This document shows, piece after piece, positions 19,262 to 30,818 of a stretch of DNA of 64,000 bases (its first letter is position 1; each line of letters begins with the position of its first letter). Source of the stretch: Diplonema papillatum. Lineage: Eukaryota > Euglenozoa > Diplonemea > Diplonemida > Diplonemidae. The notes under the pieces are model-generated. The model had not been told where the DNA came from. It saw only the letters and a program-made list of their open reading frames with translations, and did not search any database. Location: contig JAPJBO010000007.1 of the NCBI GenBank assembly GCA_030068145.1, forward strand, positions 248,001 to 312,000, written 5' to 3'. The position numbers and the translations under genes were made by a program.

Positions 19262-21362
19262 TTTCGGGTCGCGCGCAAAATGAGTGCGAATATGGTTCTT
19301 TCTTCTGAAATGAGCAATTCTACGCATTTCTTTTCCTCTGTCTTCCAAGGTGTGCGTACCTTGCGGCTCGGCGCTTGCGCTGCACATAAGCCGAACAGAC
19401 CGACAGGGGTTGTGACACTGCGCTTGCTCACTATGCCACGGTTGACTGCTACACACTGGGAAGCGAACCTCTTCTTGTTCGTCTTTCCTTCTTCTTTCCC
19501 GTCTTCCGTTCGGTGGGAGAAGTACTCTGGGTTGTGGCACCAACTACTAAAAACAAGAAACTTGGTTCGACTACAAAATAGTCCAGTTCCACGCAATACT
19601 CCCGGCCGTGTTTTGTTGGCCACATTTTGACACACTCCGATCCACCGGAACCAACCAAAGGCAGCAGATAGAAAGACAGATGCGGGTAAAACAAGGCGCT
19701 GTACATTGTTCCGCCCTCGGGGACCATACTGGGAGCAAGAAGTCAACACCAACCCCACTCGTCGTCAAACGCTCCATAGGGCGTGGTCGCAATCGCAAGT
19801 CTTTGATATCGCAGCCTCTCGGCTTTCCAACGACGTGCTTGTTCCTTCGCTTGGTCCGCCCCAAAAGTGACGATCTCTTCCGACCAGAATAACCAGATTC
19901 CGGCATGTCAACAAAAGAAATTGGCCGGAAACACGATTGGAGGCATCCCCAGCTCTTATATAGTTCTCTTTCGTGTTTACAAGGCTTTGTTACTACGAAA
20001 AAACGAAACTGCCTGTCTTTTGCTGAATGCTTCCACCCCGGCCAACAACCCAGCTGTATCTGTATTTTGTGGGAGGTTACAGCCATTTTCACTGACAACT
20101 GGTGGCCTCGAGTTCTCGCAGCAAAGCAGATGCGTGTAAAAAAAAAGAAAGGTTTCTCATGTGCTGCCCGTCGTTGCGGAAACGTGCCGTTCAGGACGGA
20201 CAAGGGTGCCAGGGATTTATGCATAAGAGAACCCATTCATGAGCGGTCACACGGAGACCCTAAACCCCCGGAATTTCAAGCGAACTTTAACTCTAAAAAC
20301 AGAACAAAACGAAGAAAATTCCGAGGAGTGAGGAGTGACACAATGCCGCAACCTTCCCGATTTGCAAAGCTTTCAAGCAGGAAGGATACGGACGAACGCT
20401 GGCGAGATACTTTGACGCGAGCCATAGCTGTTCCTCACACCAGCGGGAGCTCGATAGCGGGAAGGTCGAAAAAACTAACTCTGCTCTAGCCTGAAAAAAG
20501 CTCCAGAGACTTCAACATCCCGGAGAGTCTCGAACTTTCAACTCCACAAAAAAAAAAAAAAAGAAATTTAGAACTTGCACTCCAAAAACAGATAACGACC
20601 ACCTTCCTCATGTGCATCTCTCTTGTGAAGGTGTCTTGAAAGCTATAACAATCCCTGCTGCAACAGCACTGCTAAAAAAAGAAAAAAAAAAAAAAAAAAA
20701 AAAAACCACACCTCGATCTGTTCGTATCAACCCTTCATGCTTCCGCATGGAATCCCAACCGCCGCTTTTTACGATACCGTACAACCCAAGCCGGTCCATC
20801 CATCCCTGTCACCAGGAACTGCATCGCACATGCCCGCGCTGCTGCCCATCACGTTGCACCGCGGTCTATGAAGTCCATCCTATCCCCTGATGCTGCATAG
20901 TACTTGCCCGCTGCTGGCTTCCACTATCGGGAGGGTATGTACCGGCTTAGTACAACCATGGCGACACAAACAAGTCGCGCCCCATGAACAGAGTGCACGC
21001 AGTTCCAGCCAAAGAAAAAAGTAGCTGGCGACCAGCAGAGTGGAGTCTCACGTCCGACGAACCATCGGGAGCCGGAGCCGGAGAGAGGAGCAGTTCTCCA
21101 TGAGGAGTGGGGGGGGGTAAGTTCCTGCAGGGGATTCCCCTTTGTAGCAGTAGTCTTGCCCAAGAAACAGAGTCGGTCTTGAACGAACCCAACTCATTCT
21201 GGTTCAAAAAAGAGCTGCGGCTCGACGATTCCTGGCCTTTGCGAAATTACCACAAAAGCGGACGGTCCCGATGCAGCGTAGCGTGTAGTGACATTCCACA
21301 GGGAAGCTAACTGGCATAGAGACATGACCCCCCTCGAGTTCAACACCCAGCGCATAATAAGC
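19262..21362. other. intergenic DNA with repeat pieces
   Basis: No gene is supported. A minus-strand piece of repeat family G lies at about 19,335-19,440. A family E copy lies at 20,222-20,300. A mostly A tract runs from about 20,676 to 20,704. The open frames here have no codon bias. Confidence 0.5.
20222..20300 (+). repeat. dispersed repeat family E, long copy
   Basis: Contains AGAGAACCCATTCATGAGCG and then GGAATTTCAAGCGAACTTTA. About 78 bp are nearly identical to 62,905-62,985. Shorter relatives (GGAGACT...AAGCGAACTT...ACTCT) sit at about 45,945-45,992, 52,678-52,730 and 27,032-27,066. Confidence 0.8.
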
Positions 21363-21505
21363 ATTTATTCGGCAAGATAATTTCCGTTTATTTTGCCGAG
21401 GTGTCGGTTTTAGTCCCGAGGGAGGCCCGAGGGGGGGTTTGCAACCCCAAGGGAGCTAAAACCGACACCGAGGCAAAATTGGCGGAAATTATTGCCGAAT
21501 AAATG
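21363..21505. repeat. imperfect long inverted repeat, family I
   Basis: The left arm (about 21,363-21,412: CATTTATTCGGCAA ... GTGTCGGTTTTAG) pairs with the right arm (about 21,455-21,505: CTAAAACCGACACC ... CCGAATAAATG) around a GC-rich loop. A shorter relative lies at 51,018-51,110. It has no coding content. Confidence 0.85.
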
Positions 21506-21506
21506 A

Positions 21507-22311
21507 TTTTATTGGGAAAAATAAATTCCCGAGGATGGAAAGAAAACCATACTGCTTTGCAGTTATGTTGGTGTCTAGCAGAACGTTGCGTAGCAAATGT
21601 GCACGGCAGAACGTTGTGTAAGACGTTGAGCATATTGCTTTGCAGTTACGTTGGTGTTTAGCAGAACGTTGCGTAGCAGAACGTTGTGTGTCTGAGACAT
21701 TGCGTAGCAGAACGTTGTGTAGGAGTGGAGTTGTTGTAAGTGACGGGTCACAGATCAATGTGCCTGGTTGTTCTGCTGCAACTGGGGGAGTCCCGGCAGG
21801 TTGACGTTGTAGTTCACAACATACGATGCTGCTTGCATGGGCGCTTGCATGAAGGACTGCACAGGTGATGTCGTGCTGGGTAGGACTGTTGGATGAGCGC
21901 TGCTGACAAGTGCTGCGGTTTTCTTTCTGCGAGGTCTTGATATGGATCAGAAAGGATGAATTAGACTCAAAACGAGCTCAAAACACGCGATTTCACTCAC
22001 CACAGGGAGAAAAAAAATTTTGCGAGGGGTCTCCCCTACAGATTTCTGCCTACGACCTTATTTTGCGCCGCCAGCTATTTTCAGTCGGAAAAATAAACGA
22101 ATTTATTTCCCTAGGGACAATAAATTTCATTTATTTGTTTCGACTGAAAATAGCTGGCGGCGCAAAATAAATTCCGAGATCGGAAAAAATAAATTCGTTT
22201 ATTTGTCCGGCCTGTGCAAACACAACGGAATCCTGTCAAAAAATAAACGAAATTTATCGTCACGCTCCTCAAGCCATTTCCACCAGAGGGAATTTATTTT
22301 TCCCAATAAAA
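21507..22311. repeat. foldback-like segment bounded by 24-bp perfect inverted repeats
   Basis: Positions 21,507-21,530 (start TTTTATTGGG) are the exact reverse complement of 22,288-22,311. Between them lie GTTGCGTAGCAGAACGTTGT-type direct repeats (about 21,578-21,725) and the long palindrome at 22,058-22,170. This could be a non-autonomous foldback transposon; no transposase is seen. Confidence 0.6.
22058..22170. repeat. 113-bp palindrome with 30-bp perfect arms
   Basis: The arms 22,058-22,087 and 22,141-22,170 are perfect reverse complements (left arm starts TTATTTTGCGCCGCC). Inside, AAATAAACGAATTTATT-like sequence pairs imperfectly around CCCTAGGG near 22,109-22,116. The whole would extrude as a cruciform or fold as RNA. 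Confidence 0.9.
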
Positions 22312-22839
22312 AGCAAGTACAACGGGTGCCTTCAAAGTGCTGCGTTGTGACTGATCGTGGGTGCGAAGGACCTGTTTTGTATCTTTACATGGCAGGTTCC
22401 AACGCTGCCAACTTTCATTTTTGTACTGACATGTTGTTCCAATAAAAATAAACCATCATTTCTTACTCATGCAACCGCCATACTCACTTGGAGATAAGCT
22501 GAGACACTTTTCAGGAATGTGAATAGAACCCGTTTTTTGTTTGCTCTCCAGCTCTTTTCTTTTGAAAAAGAGACCTCTCTTGGCTGCACCGCGACGAAAT
22601 ACCGTGTACCTTTGTCACGCAAACAATCCCTGAAAAGAGGCGGGCGGACACGTGCTAAAAATCGTCCGTTCCCGAGCACAGCGCAGCAGCGACGCTCTAC
22701 GAAGCAGGATGATGCCGTTTGTGTGCGGCGGCGGTGTGCAATCGAGTCGATGACCGCGAGGGGACTCCGCCAGTTGACAGAAGCAATCGAAGTGCGGCTT
22801 TTTCCGCGGGTCAGATTCACGCTCCCCCGGGCCTTCTCC

Positions 22840-23070
22840 CCGTGACGGATGTGCCTGTGCTCGAGTAGCACGGGTGGTCCTGGCTGTGACAAAGCTGCGA
22901 ACAACCGCCTGGCAACCAGACTCACACCGCTGCCTTGTCTGCAGACACTCAAGCTCAACGTTGAGGATGGTCCGCCTTATGCGTCCGTGTTTTTTTCTTC
23001 AAGAACCGGAACACGGTGCAGATGGGACCAGCGCCGTGTTGGGCACGTATCCATTCTAAGTCCGTTCTTG
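22840..23070 (+). repeat. dispersed repeat family A, single long copy
   Basis: Matches 54,340-54,570 from CCCCGTGACGGAT through CTGTCTGCAGACACTCA to the GAACCGGAACACGGTGCAGA-like part. It carries about 70 bp at its left end that the tandem copies at 1-1.8 kb lack. The CDS-like frames across it are not conserved between copies. Confidence 0.8.
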
Positions 23071-24721
23071 TAATCGAGCGGCTGTCGCTTGCTTGCGTGC
23101 AGAACGTCCCTTTCCTCCAGTACTGACTTTGGCAGAGGGGCGCGAACGCCAGCACGTCAAAACGACCCAAAGAAGAAAGCCCGCGACGCGAAAGCAAGCG
23201 GGGGACGTGTTATCAATTTGTACCGACGGGAACATTTCCGAACAGCGGTTCCCCGGTTCTCAGGCGAACTTTCACCTGAAAGAGTGCTGATGCTAGCTAC
23301 GTGCGGGGAACGAGAATTTAAGTGATTGCCTGAAGATTTTTATCATCAGATGCCGATCGTCCGTTAATTCCTTTCTCGATGGGCCTCAGCACTGGAAAAT
23401 GTTCCCAAGCGCTACGGACGGTGTTTGACTTGCAACCCGTTGGAAGGGCATGAAACCCACAAAAGAATTTGCTAACGAATTGACCCCTTGTGGATCTAGA
23501 ATATGGGATCTTTTCGCCTTCGCTGGCGGACAGTGATGCGAGGTGCGGGTGAGAGAAAAGGGGTTATGGAACCTGGGAATAGTTGACCAGACCTCATGAG
23601 TTTGGTGCTGCTCTGCTCGTAGGCACGCCGGCCGGAGACTTGAACAGATCTTGACAGGTCCGATCCACCCCTCCATTCACGAGCAGTGCTCCCGCTAACG
23701 CAAAAGTGCGAGGAATTCCTCAAAAAAAAAAGAGGCTGGAAAAAAGAGGGTAAGGAATTCTTCACCTTTTTCCCGTTGGTGGTATCGTGCAGCCAAAGCA
23801 CTTCATCACGGCCTACTCTCTGCTCGGCGTGATGGGCTGCGGGCTGCAGCAGTGCCACCAGTATGTTGGTCAATATGTTTATTGCGACAAACGGTCTTCT
23901 CCACCTGAATGTAGTACTTCGCCGGGGGGCGGAGCCCCCCCGGGCCCGCAGGGGTGGCCCTAAGCGGCCAGATTGCGGAGTCGTTGGCAGAATCTGACCA
24001 ACCCAGGTTTTAGGGTTCCTCACTAAAAGTGAGGTTAGCGGGAGCACTGTTCATGAGAGAGAAAAAAAAAAAACACAAAAAAGCGTGAAGACTTGTTGAC
24101 AAGCTATTCTCCCGTCCCTATATTCATCTCGTTTCCACCCCCCCCCCCCTCCCGGTCTCCTTCTGAAAAAGTTCCCGTTCTCCCGAATTCCTTTTTACCA
24201 CCCACCCCTGTTTTTCCGTGAATTTCGCTTAGTTTTTCTTCTTTTCCCCCCAGACCCCAGCGTTCTCACTGCGGTCCTACTTTTTACGACGTTGATACTC
24301 GTCGCAGAGGACACTGAAAGCCACGTGAACAGCAGAAAACCAACAACAAAACGGATAAGCGTTTCTCTCCTCCCTTCTATGCCCGCCGACGTGCCATCGT
24401 ATCCAAGCACGAGCAGGACGGTAGCCATGGAAGTCGGCATCCGATAATGAGTGTGTAGCAACTCACCTGCCGAATGCACCGGTCCCGAATGGATGATTCT
24501 CAAGCAATCCACCCATAGTTGTCTTCGGAGTGCATGGTCCACGCCGCGAAGTCGTTGGCGTGAGCCTCGATGGAGCGTGGATGAGAGCAGATCTTGGTTG
24601 TAGCAGCGAACATTCAATGGAGAACATTGAAGGCCGCCTCGGCCGTCGAAAACCGCTCGCTGTGCGCGTTGGGCGCCGATAAACCGGAAGTGCGATCCTG
24701 GGGCAAATTAGGCCTGAAGAA
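23071..24721. other. intergenic DNA, pyrimidine-rich near 24,110-24,290
   Basis: No gene is supported. At 23,950-23,999 a 50-bp stretch is an exact reverse complement of 55,151-55,200. A C/T-rich stretch at 24,110-24,290 resembles the pyrimidine tracts before genes, but no open coding frame follows. Confidence 0.5.
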
Positions 24722-25012
24722 GAAGAAAAGAAAAAGGGCGCTCCTGGTCCAGGAACGTGACGGTCAACCACAGCTTGCAAAGCTTGAGTCGGAGGCAGCA
24801 CAGTGCCACTATCCCGTCCGCTCTGCCCTGCGGCTGACCGTCTCGACGAGCTTGTGTTCAGTGCGAGCGCCAAGCCCCAAGGTGCGTCAAGCCTTGATGC
24901 TTTAGTTTGGGAAATCGGTAGCCACTTGACCCGTAGGCCCGTGGCTCTGCAGTACCGCCGAACACGTGAAGCTTGGGCTCCCGTGTAGCAGGCTTTCCCT
25001 GGTACCAATTCG
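24722..25012 (+). repeat. dispersed repeat family G, copy 1
   Basis: Roughly 290 bp, closely similar to 37,975-38,262 and more distantly to 40,725-40,960. Landmarks are CAGCTTGCAAAGCTTGAGTC, GCGCCAAGCCCCAAGGTGCG, GTAGCCACTTGACCCGTAGG and CTCCCGTGTAGCAGGCTTTC. A piece occurs in reverse at about 19,335-19,440. A short purine-rich (GAAAGAAAAAG) start precedes the two better copies. Confidence 0.8.
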
Positions 25013-25095
25013 GCCCAGGGATTATCCTTTGTGGTTAAAAATTTTTATTTGCACCAAAAAAAATAAATATTCTGAAAACGGGCCGGTTAAAAAAG

Positions 25096-25377
25096 ATTTT
25101 TCGAGACTGGAGGTCCTATGAACATGCAATGTGAATAGCCTCTATTCGAGCCAACCCCACTTTTCTCTACACTAAAAAGTGTATTGTTTTTGAACTAGAT
25201 AATAGTTCGGAGCTGGCTTTTTCCGTTTTTCGGATTTCATGCCTGTATGGTCCATTTCAACAGTGCGACGGTCTCCGGGCCCACAGGTCCGCGGTTCGAT
25301 CCCCGCGTGAAGTGTTTTTTTCGGTTTGAAGTTTTTGAGAATTTTTCGAGACTGGAGGTCCTATGAACATGCAATGT
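25096..25377. repeat. 37-bp exact direct repeats around a tRNA-like B box
   Basis: 25,096-25,132 and 25,341-25,377 are identical over 37 bp (start ATTTTTCGAGACTGG). The 208 bp between them contain GGTTCGATCCC at 25,293-25,303, a perfect Pol III B-box consensus, followed 11 bp later by a T run (25,315-25,322) that could terminate Pol III. A full tRNA cloverleaf cannot be drawn: the acceptor stem has no partner and the T arm needs an 8-nt loop. A tRNA-derived SINE relic with a duplication is the likely reading. Confidence 0.6.
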
Positions 25378-26460
25378 TCACCAGAACTTTGCTTCACCCG
25401 AACTTCGCCCGAACTTTGCTTCACCAGAACTTTGCTTCACCCGAACTTAGCTTCACCAGAACTTTGCTTCGCCCGAACTTTGCTTCCCCCAGAACTTAGC
25501 TTCGCCCGGACTTTGTTTCGCCCGAACTTAGCTTGACCCGAACTTTGCTTCGCCCGAACTTTGCTTCACCAGAACTTAGCTTCGCCCGAACTTTGCTTCG
25601 CCCGACCTTTGCTTCCCCCAGAACTTTGTTTCGCCCGAACTTTGCTTCACCAGAACTTTGCTTCATCCGAACTTTGCTTCCCCCAGAACTTAGCTTCGCC
25701 CGGACTTTGTTTCGCCCGAACTTAGCTTGACCCGAACTTTGCTTCGCCCGAACTTTGCTTCACCAGAACTTAGCTTCGCCCGAACTTTGCTTCCCCCAGA
25801 ACTTTGTTTCGCCCGAACTTTGCTTCACCAGAACTTGCTTCATCCGAACTTAGCTTCGCCCAGAACTTTGCTTCGCCCGAACTTTGTTTCGCCCGAACTT
25901 TGTTTCGCCCGAACTTAGCTTCACCAGAACTTTGCTTCACCCGAACTTAGCTTCGCCCGAACTTTGCTTCACCAGAACTTAGCTTCGCCCGAACTTTGCT
26001 TCACCCGAACTTAGCTTCGCCCGAACTTTGTTTCGCCCGATCTTAGCTTCACCAGAACGTCCGAACTTTGCTTCACCCAGAACTTAGCTTCGCCCGGACT
26101 TTGTTTCGCCCGAACTTAGCTTCACCTTCGCCCGAACTTTGCTTCACCAGAACTTTGCTCACCCGAACTTAGCTTCGCCCGAACTTTGCTTCGCCCGAAC
26201 TTTGCTTCGCCCGAACTTTGTTTCGCCCGAACTTTGTTTCGCCCGAACTTTGTTTCGCCCGAACTTAGCTTCACCAGAACTTTGCTTCACCCGAACTTAG
26301 CTTCGCCCGAACTTTGCTTCACCAGAACTTAGCTTCGCCCGAACTTTGCTTCGCCCGAACTTTGTTTCGCCCGAACTTAGCTTCACCCGAACTTTGCTTC
26401 ACCAGAACTTAGCATTGCCCGAACTTAGCTTCGCCCGAACTTTGCTGTTCCCCGAACTTT
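25378..26460 (+). repeat. minisatellite of a 16-bp unit, about 1.08 kb
   Basis: About 65-67 units of AACTT(T/A)G(C/T)TTC(A/G)CC(C/A)G, starting directly after the second 37-bp direct repeat. Variation is concentrated at four positions, in mosaic order. Because 16 is not divisible by three, the apparent proteins are 16-residue cycles read across frames and are not genes. Confidence 0.95.
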
Positions 26461-26637
26461 AACTGCTGCCTCCAGTCTCGCCACGCGCCGGCCTTAGCCG
26501 AGCGCACGTACTTTTTTAACTATGGGGGTTTCTGGTGAAAACTTTTTTGTGCTCCTGCAGACCAGGCTACAGGACTCCCGCAGGACCTACACGGTGGGGT
26601 CCAGCCTCAGAGGCAGCTGGGGTAAAAAAGCAGGTGT

Positions 26638-26703
26638 CACACCCGCATTTCGGGTGTGGATTTACACGCGTTTGGGTTGTAGCACACCCGCTTTTCGAGT
26701 GTG
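26638..26703. repeat. two tandem CACACCCG hairpins
   Basis: CACACCCGCATTTCGGGTGTG (26,638-26,658) and the near-copy CACACCCGCTTTTCGAGTGTG (26,683-26,703) each form an 8-bp stem with a 5-nt loop. They lie 45 bp apart in direct order. Function unknown. 26,461-27,180 otherwise shows no gene. Confidence 0.7.
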
Positions 26704-27181
26704 TCTCGGGCACCCTGTTTAGCTCAAGCTTCTGAGACTCGACCTCACCGTATATAGGTACAGGTCATAATACCTGTAACTGCAGCCATGCCAATATTGT
26801 AGGCCCACCTACAATTCCACCTATGCAATCCGGCACATCTGAAGACTCCGCTGGCCATCTTTGTATGATCCACAACGTGACAGTGGAAGTGCCACATTTG
26901 GTTGTCGACTTGTACAGTGTGTCACTACAGCAAGAATTCACAAGCTACTGTGAAGCTAAGCGTCGATTGCAAGCTCACATCTGTCCTACTACTAACTTAA
27001 AAGCGACAGTTGTAACATTTTTGTGAGACTGCCGGAGTACCGGAGTTTCAAGTGAACTTTCACTCACACAAGTCCCTTTTTTTTCCCACGCGTAGCGTGG
27101 GAAAATTGTTTCTGGCCATGTTGACTTCTTAACCGGGATTTTCCTGGATTTCGGGGATTAGAATAACCCTGATTCGGCCTG

Positions 27182-27427
27182 AAAAAAAAAAAAAAAAAGC
27201 GAGGAGCCGGCAAGAAGGGAAAAGGGGAGAAGGAGAAGACAGGCGCAAAGGCAAGGGCGGAGAAAGAGGACGTAGTTGGAGCGAAGAGGGGTCTAGAACG
27301 AGAGGGCGAGATGTCGGTGTCGCCACCGGCAAAGAGCAAGCCTGGGGAGCGGGTTGGAGAAGGCGGCGGGGGGACGTCACCGCTTGAAAACCCGCGCCCC
27401 GGGGACGACCCGATGGGCTCTTATTAG
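27182..27427 (+). pseudogene. C-terminal remnant of LINE ORF1
   Basis: One open frame of 81 codons with no natural start runs to TAG at 27,425-27,427. It begins with a lysine run, continues Lys/Gly/Glu-rich, and ends GDDPMGSY. The basic low-complexity tail and its place just before the endonuclease ORF match the ORF1 of the other LINE. It overlaps the open frame of ORF2. The rest of ORF1 is missing. No PIP-box-like ending is seen here. Confidence 0.6.
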
Positions 27428-30015
27428 CCACGGTCTATGAGACGGAAACAAACAACCCCAACAACGTCAGGTCAACCTTATCAGTCAATTCCTCCCTCGA
27501 AATATCACCCAGCCCATCAGTCAATCCCTCCCTGTCACAACAACCAACCGAAACAACCGGCTCCTTACGTCCACGGCCTCCTCTGATCATACCGTCCACA
27601 AACGTCCGCCTTTTTCTCCCTTCCGAAAGAAGCCTAGTCCTACTGTCGTGCAATGCCTCCTCGAAGATGTGTCTTGAGAGATTTTTCGCTCGCCTACCCG
27701 CCGGCGATATCCTGGCGGTGAACGAGATTGGTCGTGAGCCCACAAATTTCCGCGAATACGCGAAGCGTGCTGGATGGAGTGTCGTCGTAGTGGGTACGTG
27801 CCCCTACGCGAACGGGCGCCCCCTGGCCCGAACGGCGATACTGATAAAGAAGCAATCCCTGATTACACTATCTCAGTGCTATTCGGGGTACGGGGCGTGC
27901 AGCGCGGATCTGCAGGTGGCTGGCGAGACATTGCGAGTGGTAAGTGTATACGTTCCGTGCCACAAACGTGATGCCCTGACGGATCGACTTGGAGACTGGA
28001 TAGCGTCGCGAGCTCGGGACTGTGTGACTGATGTTGCAGTTGTCGGGGATTTTAATCCGCGGACAACCCCCCAAGTAGAGATTCGAGTACGGAGGGAAAA
28101 TCTGCAGGAGCTGGTTCGGTCGCAAACCACGTTCGCGAGGTCCAACGCCGCGTCATCCCTGGATAGGGCGTTTGTACCGAGAAGATCGCGCTGGAGCTTG
28201 GACAGAATACGGTTCACCGGTGGAAGCGATCACGCCGTACTAATCCTCCGATTCGACAAATTCCTGAAGAAGCCTCCGGCCATGATCTACCCATCGAAGC
28301 GACAAGTCCTCGACCAGACGGCCTTTTCCGATTTGCTGAACACACTGGATGAAACGGGTGCAAGCCCCCCACCGCGACCCAGAAGCACGAAGGTGGCGAG
28401 GCTGCAGGACGCTCTCTACCGACGGATCCTTCTCCGAAGCGCGGCCGGCCCGGAGCAAAAGAAGTTGTTGAACGCCGAGATACGATCTGTACGGAAGAAG
28501 TTGGACGTGGTCGCGATGAAGCAGAGGCCGCCCAACCTGACGACTCCGTACCAGCCTCCGTTGCTGGAAAATCCCGACGCCTTTACAGCTTTCCTCCGAA
28601 ACAAGTATAAATCCGACACGCCCAGTCCCCCAATAATCATACCCCCGGACACCGAAGCAGTCGCATTGACAACCGAAGACCTCAGGACGGCAATCGAAGC
28701 CATCCGGCCCACCGCGAGAACGGCAGATTTTTCACCGAAGTTTCTAAGAGTTATGTCTGAAGAAGCCGTGCAATCAACAACGGATGAGCTGAATAGATGG
28801 GTTCGTGAAGGCGTCCCGGCGCGTCAGCGGTTGTCGTGGATTTTCTTGTTTTGGAAGGGAAAGGCGCTGCGAATGTCGGAGCCGAGGGGGTATCGCCCGA
28901 TCGCCATAATGCCCCTATTCGCAAAGCTTTTGCACTCGACGCTGTACCAGAAGATGAAGCCGCTCGTGCAATCGGTGGTCCTCAGGTACAAATTCCAGTT
29001 CGGGTGCGGCAGCCGGAGCGGGGCAGCACAGGTAGTGCTTTATGCGAAGGAATGGCTGGAATCGGGTTCAGGCACGGAGCCCGACGATGAACACCTGCTG
29101 CTGCTAGTCGACGTTCTCGCGGCATTTGACACGATACCGCATGAAAAGCTGGTTCGGACGGTCGAGAGGTTGCTTGGTCCCGAGTGGGCGAGGACGATAG
29201 CGAGGGTCATCGAGGATCAGGAAGTGTCGATTGTGCACTATGACGGTTTCACCCCGCCGGTTGGCATGAAACGCGGCGTTCTCCAGGGATCACCCCTCAG
29301 CGTGCTGCTGTACATCTTGTATACCTGCGAGCCTCCCCCCGAGGATGAAACACGGGCATACGTCGATGACCTGGTTGCACGTACGACGAGATCAAGACTC
29401 CAAGGAACGTACAGGGCCCTAAAGAAGTGGGCGACATCGAAAGACCTGGAGTTGGCTGAGGAAAAGACGGTTGTACTGGCGAGGTCTTCCTTCGCATGGA
29501 GCTCGGATCCCATTCGTGAAACCACCAACCGGGCAAGACTGCTGGGCGTGTGTATCCATGCGGGCGGACGACTGAGTGGGTGCGACAATGACGCCAAGTG
29601 CATGGAAAGGCTGGCGCGCCTCGTCGACTTCACAAACTCCCACGTGTACCGCTCCACAAGGCGAAAATGCGCCTTTTTCAGCAGCCACGTGCTCCCCATC
29701 GTATCGATGCACTGTCTTTCGTCTTGCTTCGACCCGCGGGCGCCGAAGCTCGTTGCAGCCCACGCGAGTCTCTTTCCCAAGCATCGCCACAGCAGGGGGA
29801 TAAAGGATTTCGCGTGGTGCAAAGACGGCTTTGCCTGCCAAAATGTCGAGACATATGCGGCGCTACAACGAACGCGGGCGGTACTGGCTCATCGACCTGA
29901 CGAGGCGAAAAGCGCACTGCCGGTCGAAGGATTCCGGCGAAGGCCGCCACACCCGACGGTCGAGGGAGAGGACCAGGGGTGTCAATTGGCACGACGTCGT
30001 TCGGCTGCATGGTGA
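27388..30015 (+). pseudogene. LINE ORF2: AP-like endonuclease and reverse transcriptase
   Basis: The frame is open from 27,388. The first in-frame ATG is 27,667, but endonuclease-like sequence already begins upstream (SLVLLSCNASSKM, then LAVNEIG), so translation or the intact ancestor started earlier. The endonuclease has GDFN and SDHAVLILRF. The reverse transcriptase has motif A LVDVLAAFDTIPH, motif B GVLQGSPLSVLL and motif C AYVDDLVA, all with catalytic aspartates intact. The frame loses homology before its stop at 30,015 because RNase H continues in a different frame. I call it a pseudogene because of the truncation and frame change, though the enzyme cores are preserved. Confidence 0.85.
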
Positions 30016-30818
30016 GGGGCACGGTGACATCGAGTACGGAGACCGAGTTGGCCGCCATCTACCTGTTAGCGACGACATTACGGCGGCGTGAAGTCGCACC
30101 CGACCGTGTCACGTGGTACAGCGACAGCGAGGCCGCAATTTTGCGTGTCCGCCGCGGAGAGCCCGGCGACCCCGTCGCCAACGCAGTAGGCGAGTACGCG
30201 CAGTGCCTTCGATGGAGTAAGGGACACGCCGACAACGCCTTCATCAACCGGGCGGACGAGGCGGCGACCCAGGCACTCCGGGACAGAGGACCGGGTCTAA
30301 GCATGGAGTTGCTCCACCTTTTAAACGGGGTGAAGTCTGTGTGCTGTCTCGTGGCTGAGGAGTTCCCGATGCTGGAGAGCCCCATCCGTTTCGTGCGGCG
30401 CGTCTGGCGTCACCGCCGCACGAAGACGGCCATGAGGAGTATCCGAGAGCTGGCATCGGCAAAGACGACAAAGGGAAGCACCCTCGGCTCCCTCGAGACC
30501 ATACCCGGGGCGGCAGACCTCCTGCAGTCCATCGTGCGGCGTGCGGTAATGCCTCGAGGCACAAAGGTCAACTGTATACGGTGCGCGGAGATGGCAACCG
30601 CCCAGCATGTACTGCTGGCAGACGACGCGACGCACAATGATGTGTCTGATATCATGGAAGCATACCCACAAGACCGACCACATCTGAGGCGACTCCTCGA
30701 AGACTTTGCGACAAGACGAAGGCCCACAATCCGCCACGTGGCCAGGCGCGTGAAAGCGCTATGTGACGACCCGCTCGCGGCTCGTTGGTCATCCCTCGTT
30801 TTGAGATATCTCGATTAG
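29901..30818 (+). pseudogene. RNase H domain of second LINE, in the -1 frame
   Basis: This frame opens after a TGA at 29,898-29,900 and runs to TAG at 30,816. RNase H motifs are in order: PDGRGRG near 29,952, SSTETELAAIYLL, TWYSDSEAAIL and KGHADNAFINRADEA. The catalytic acidic residues appear kept. The first ATG in frame (29,979) lies after motif 1, so the natural product was joined to the reverse transcriptase. The switch from ORF2 is -1 and must lie between about 29,898 and 29,955: a one-base deletion, or less likely a programmed slip. The last 130 codons are unrecognised. Confidence 0.8.

Noticed and set aside
25228-25318. Functional tRNA gene
   Set aside because: A good B box and terminator exist, but the acceptor stem has no 5' partner and the T loop is abnormal.
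25533-25918. Repeat proteins with LLRPNFASPE-type cycles
   Set aside because: Direct translation of the 16-bp minisatellite; units vary without regard to codon position.
26980-27030. Stretch CTTAAAAGCGACAGTTGTAA resembling a diplonemid spliced leader
   Set aside because: The similarity is to a leader recalled only from memory, covers about 15 bases and lacks a convincing donor site; chance cannot be excluded.
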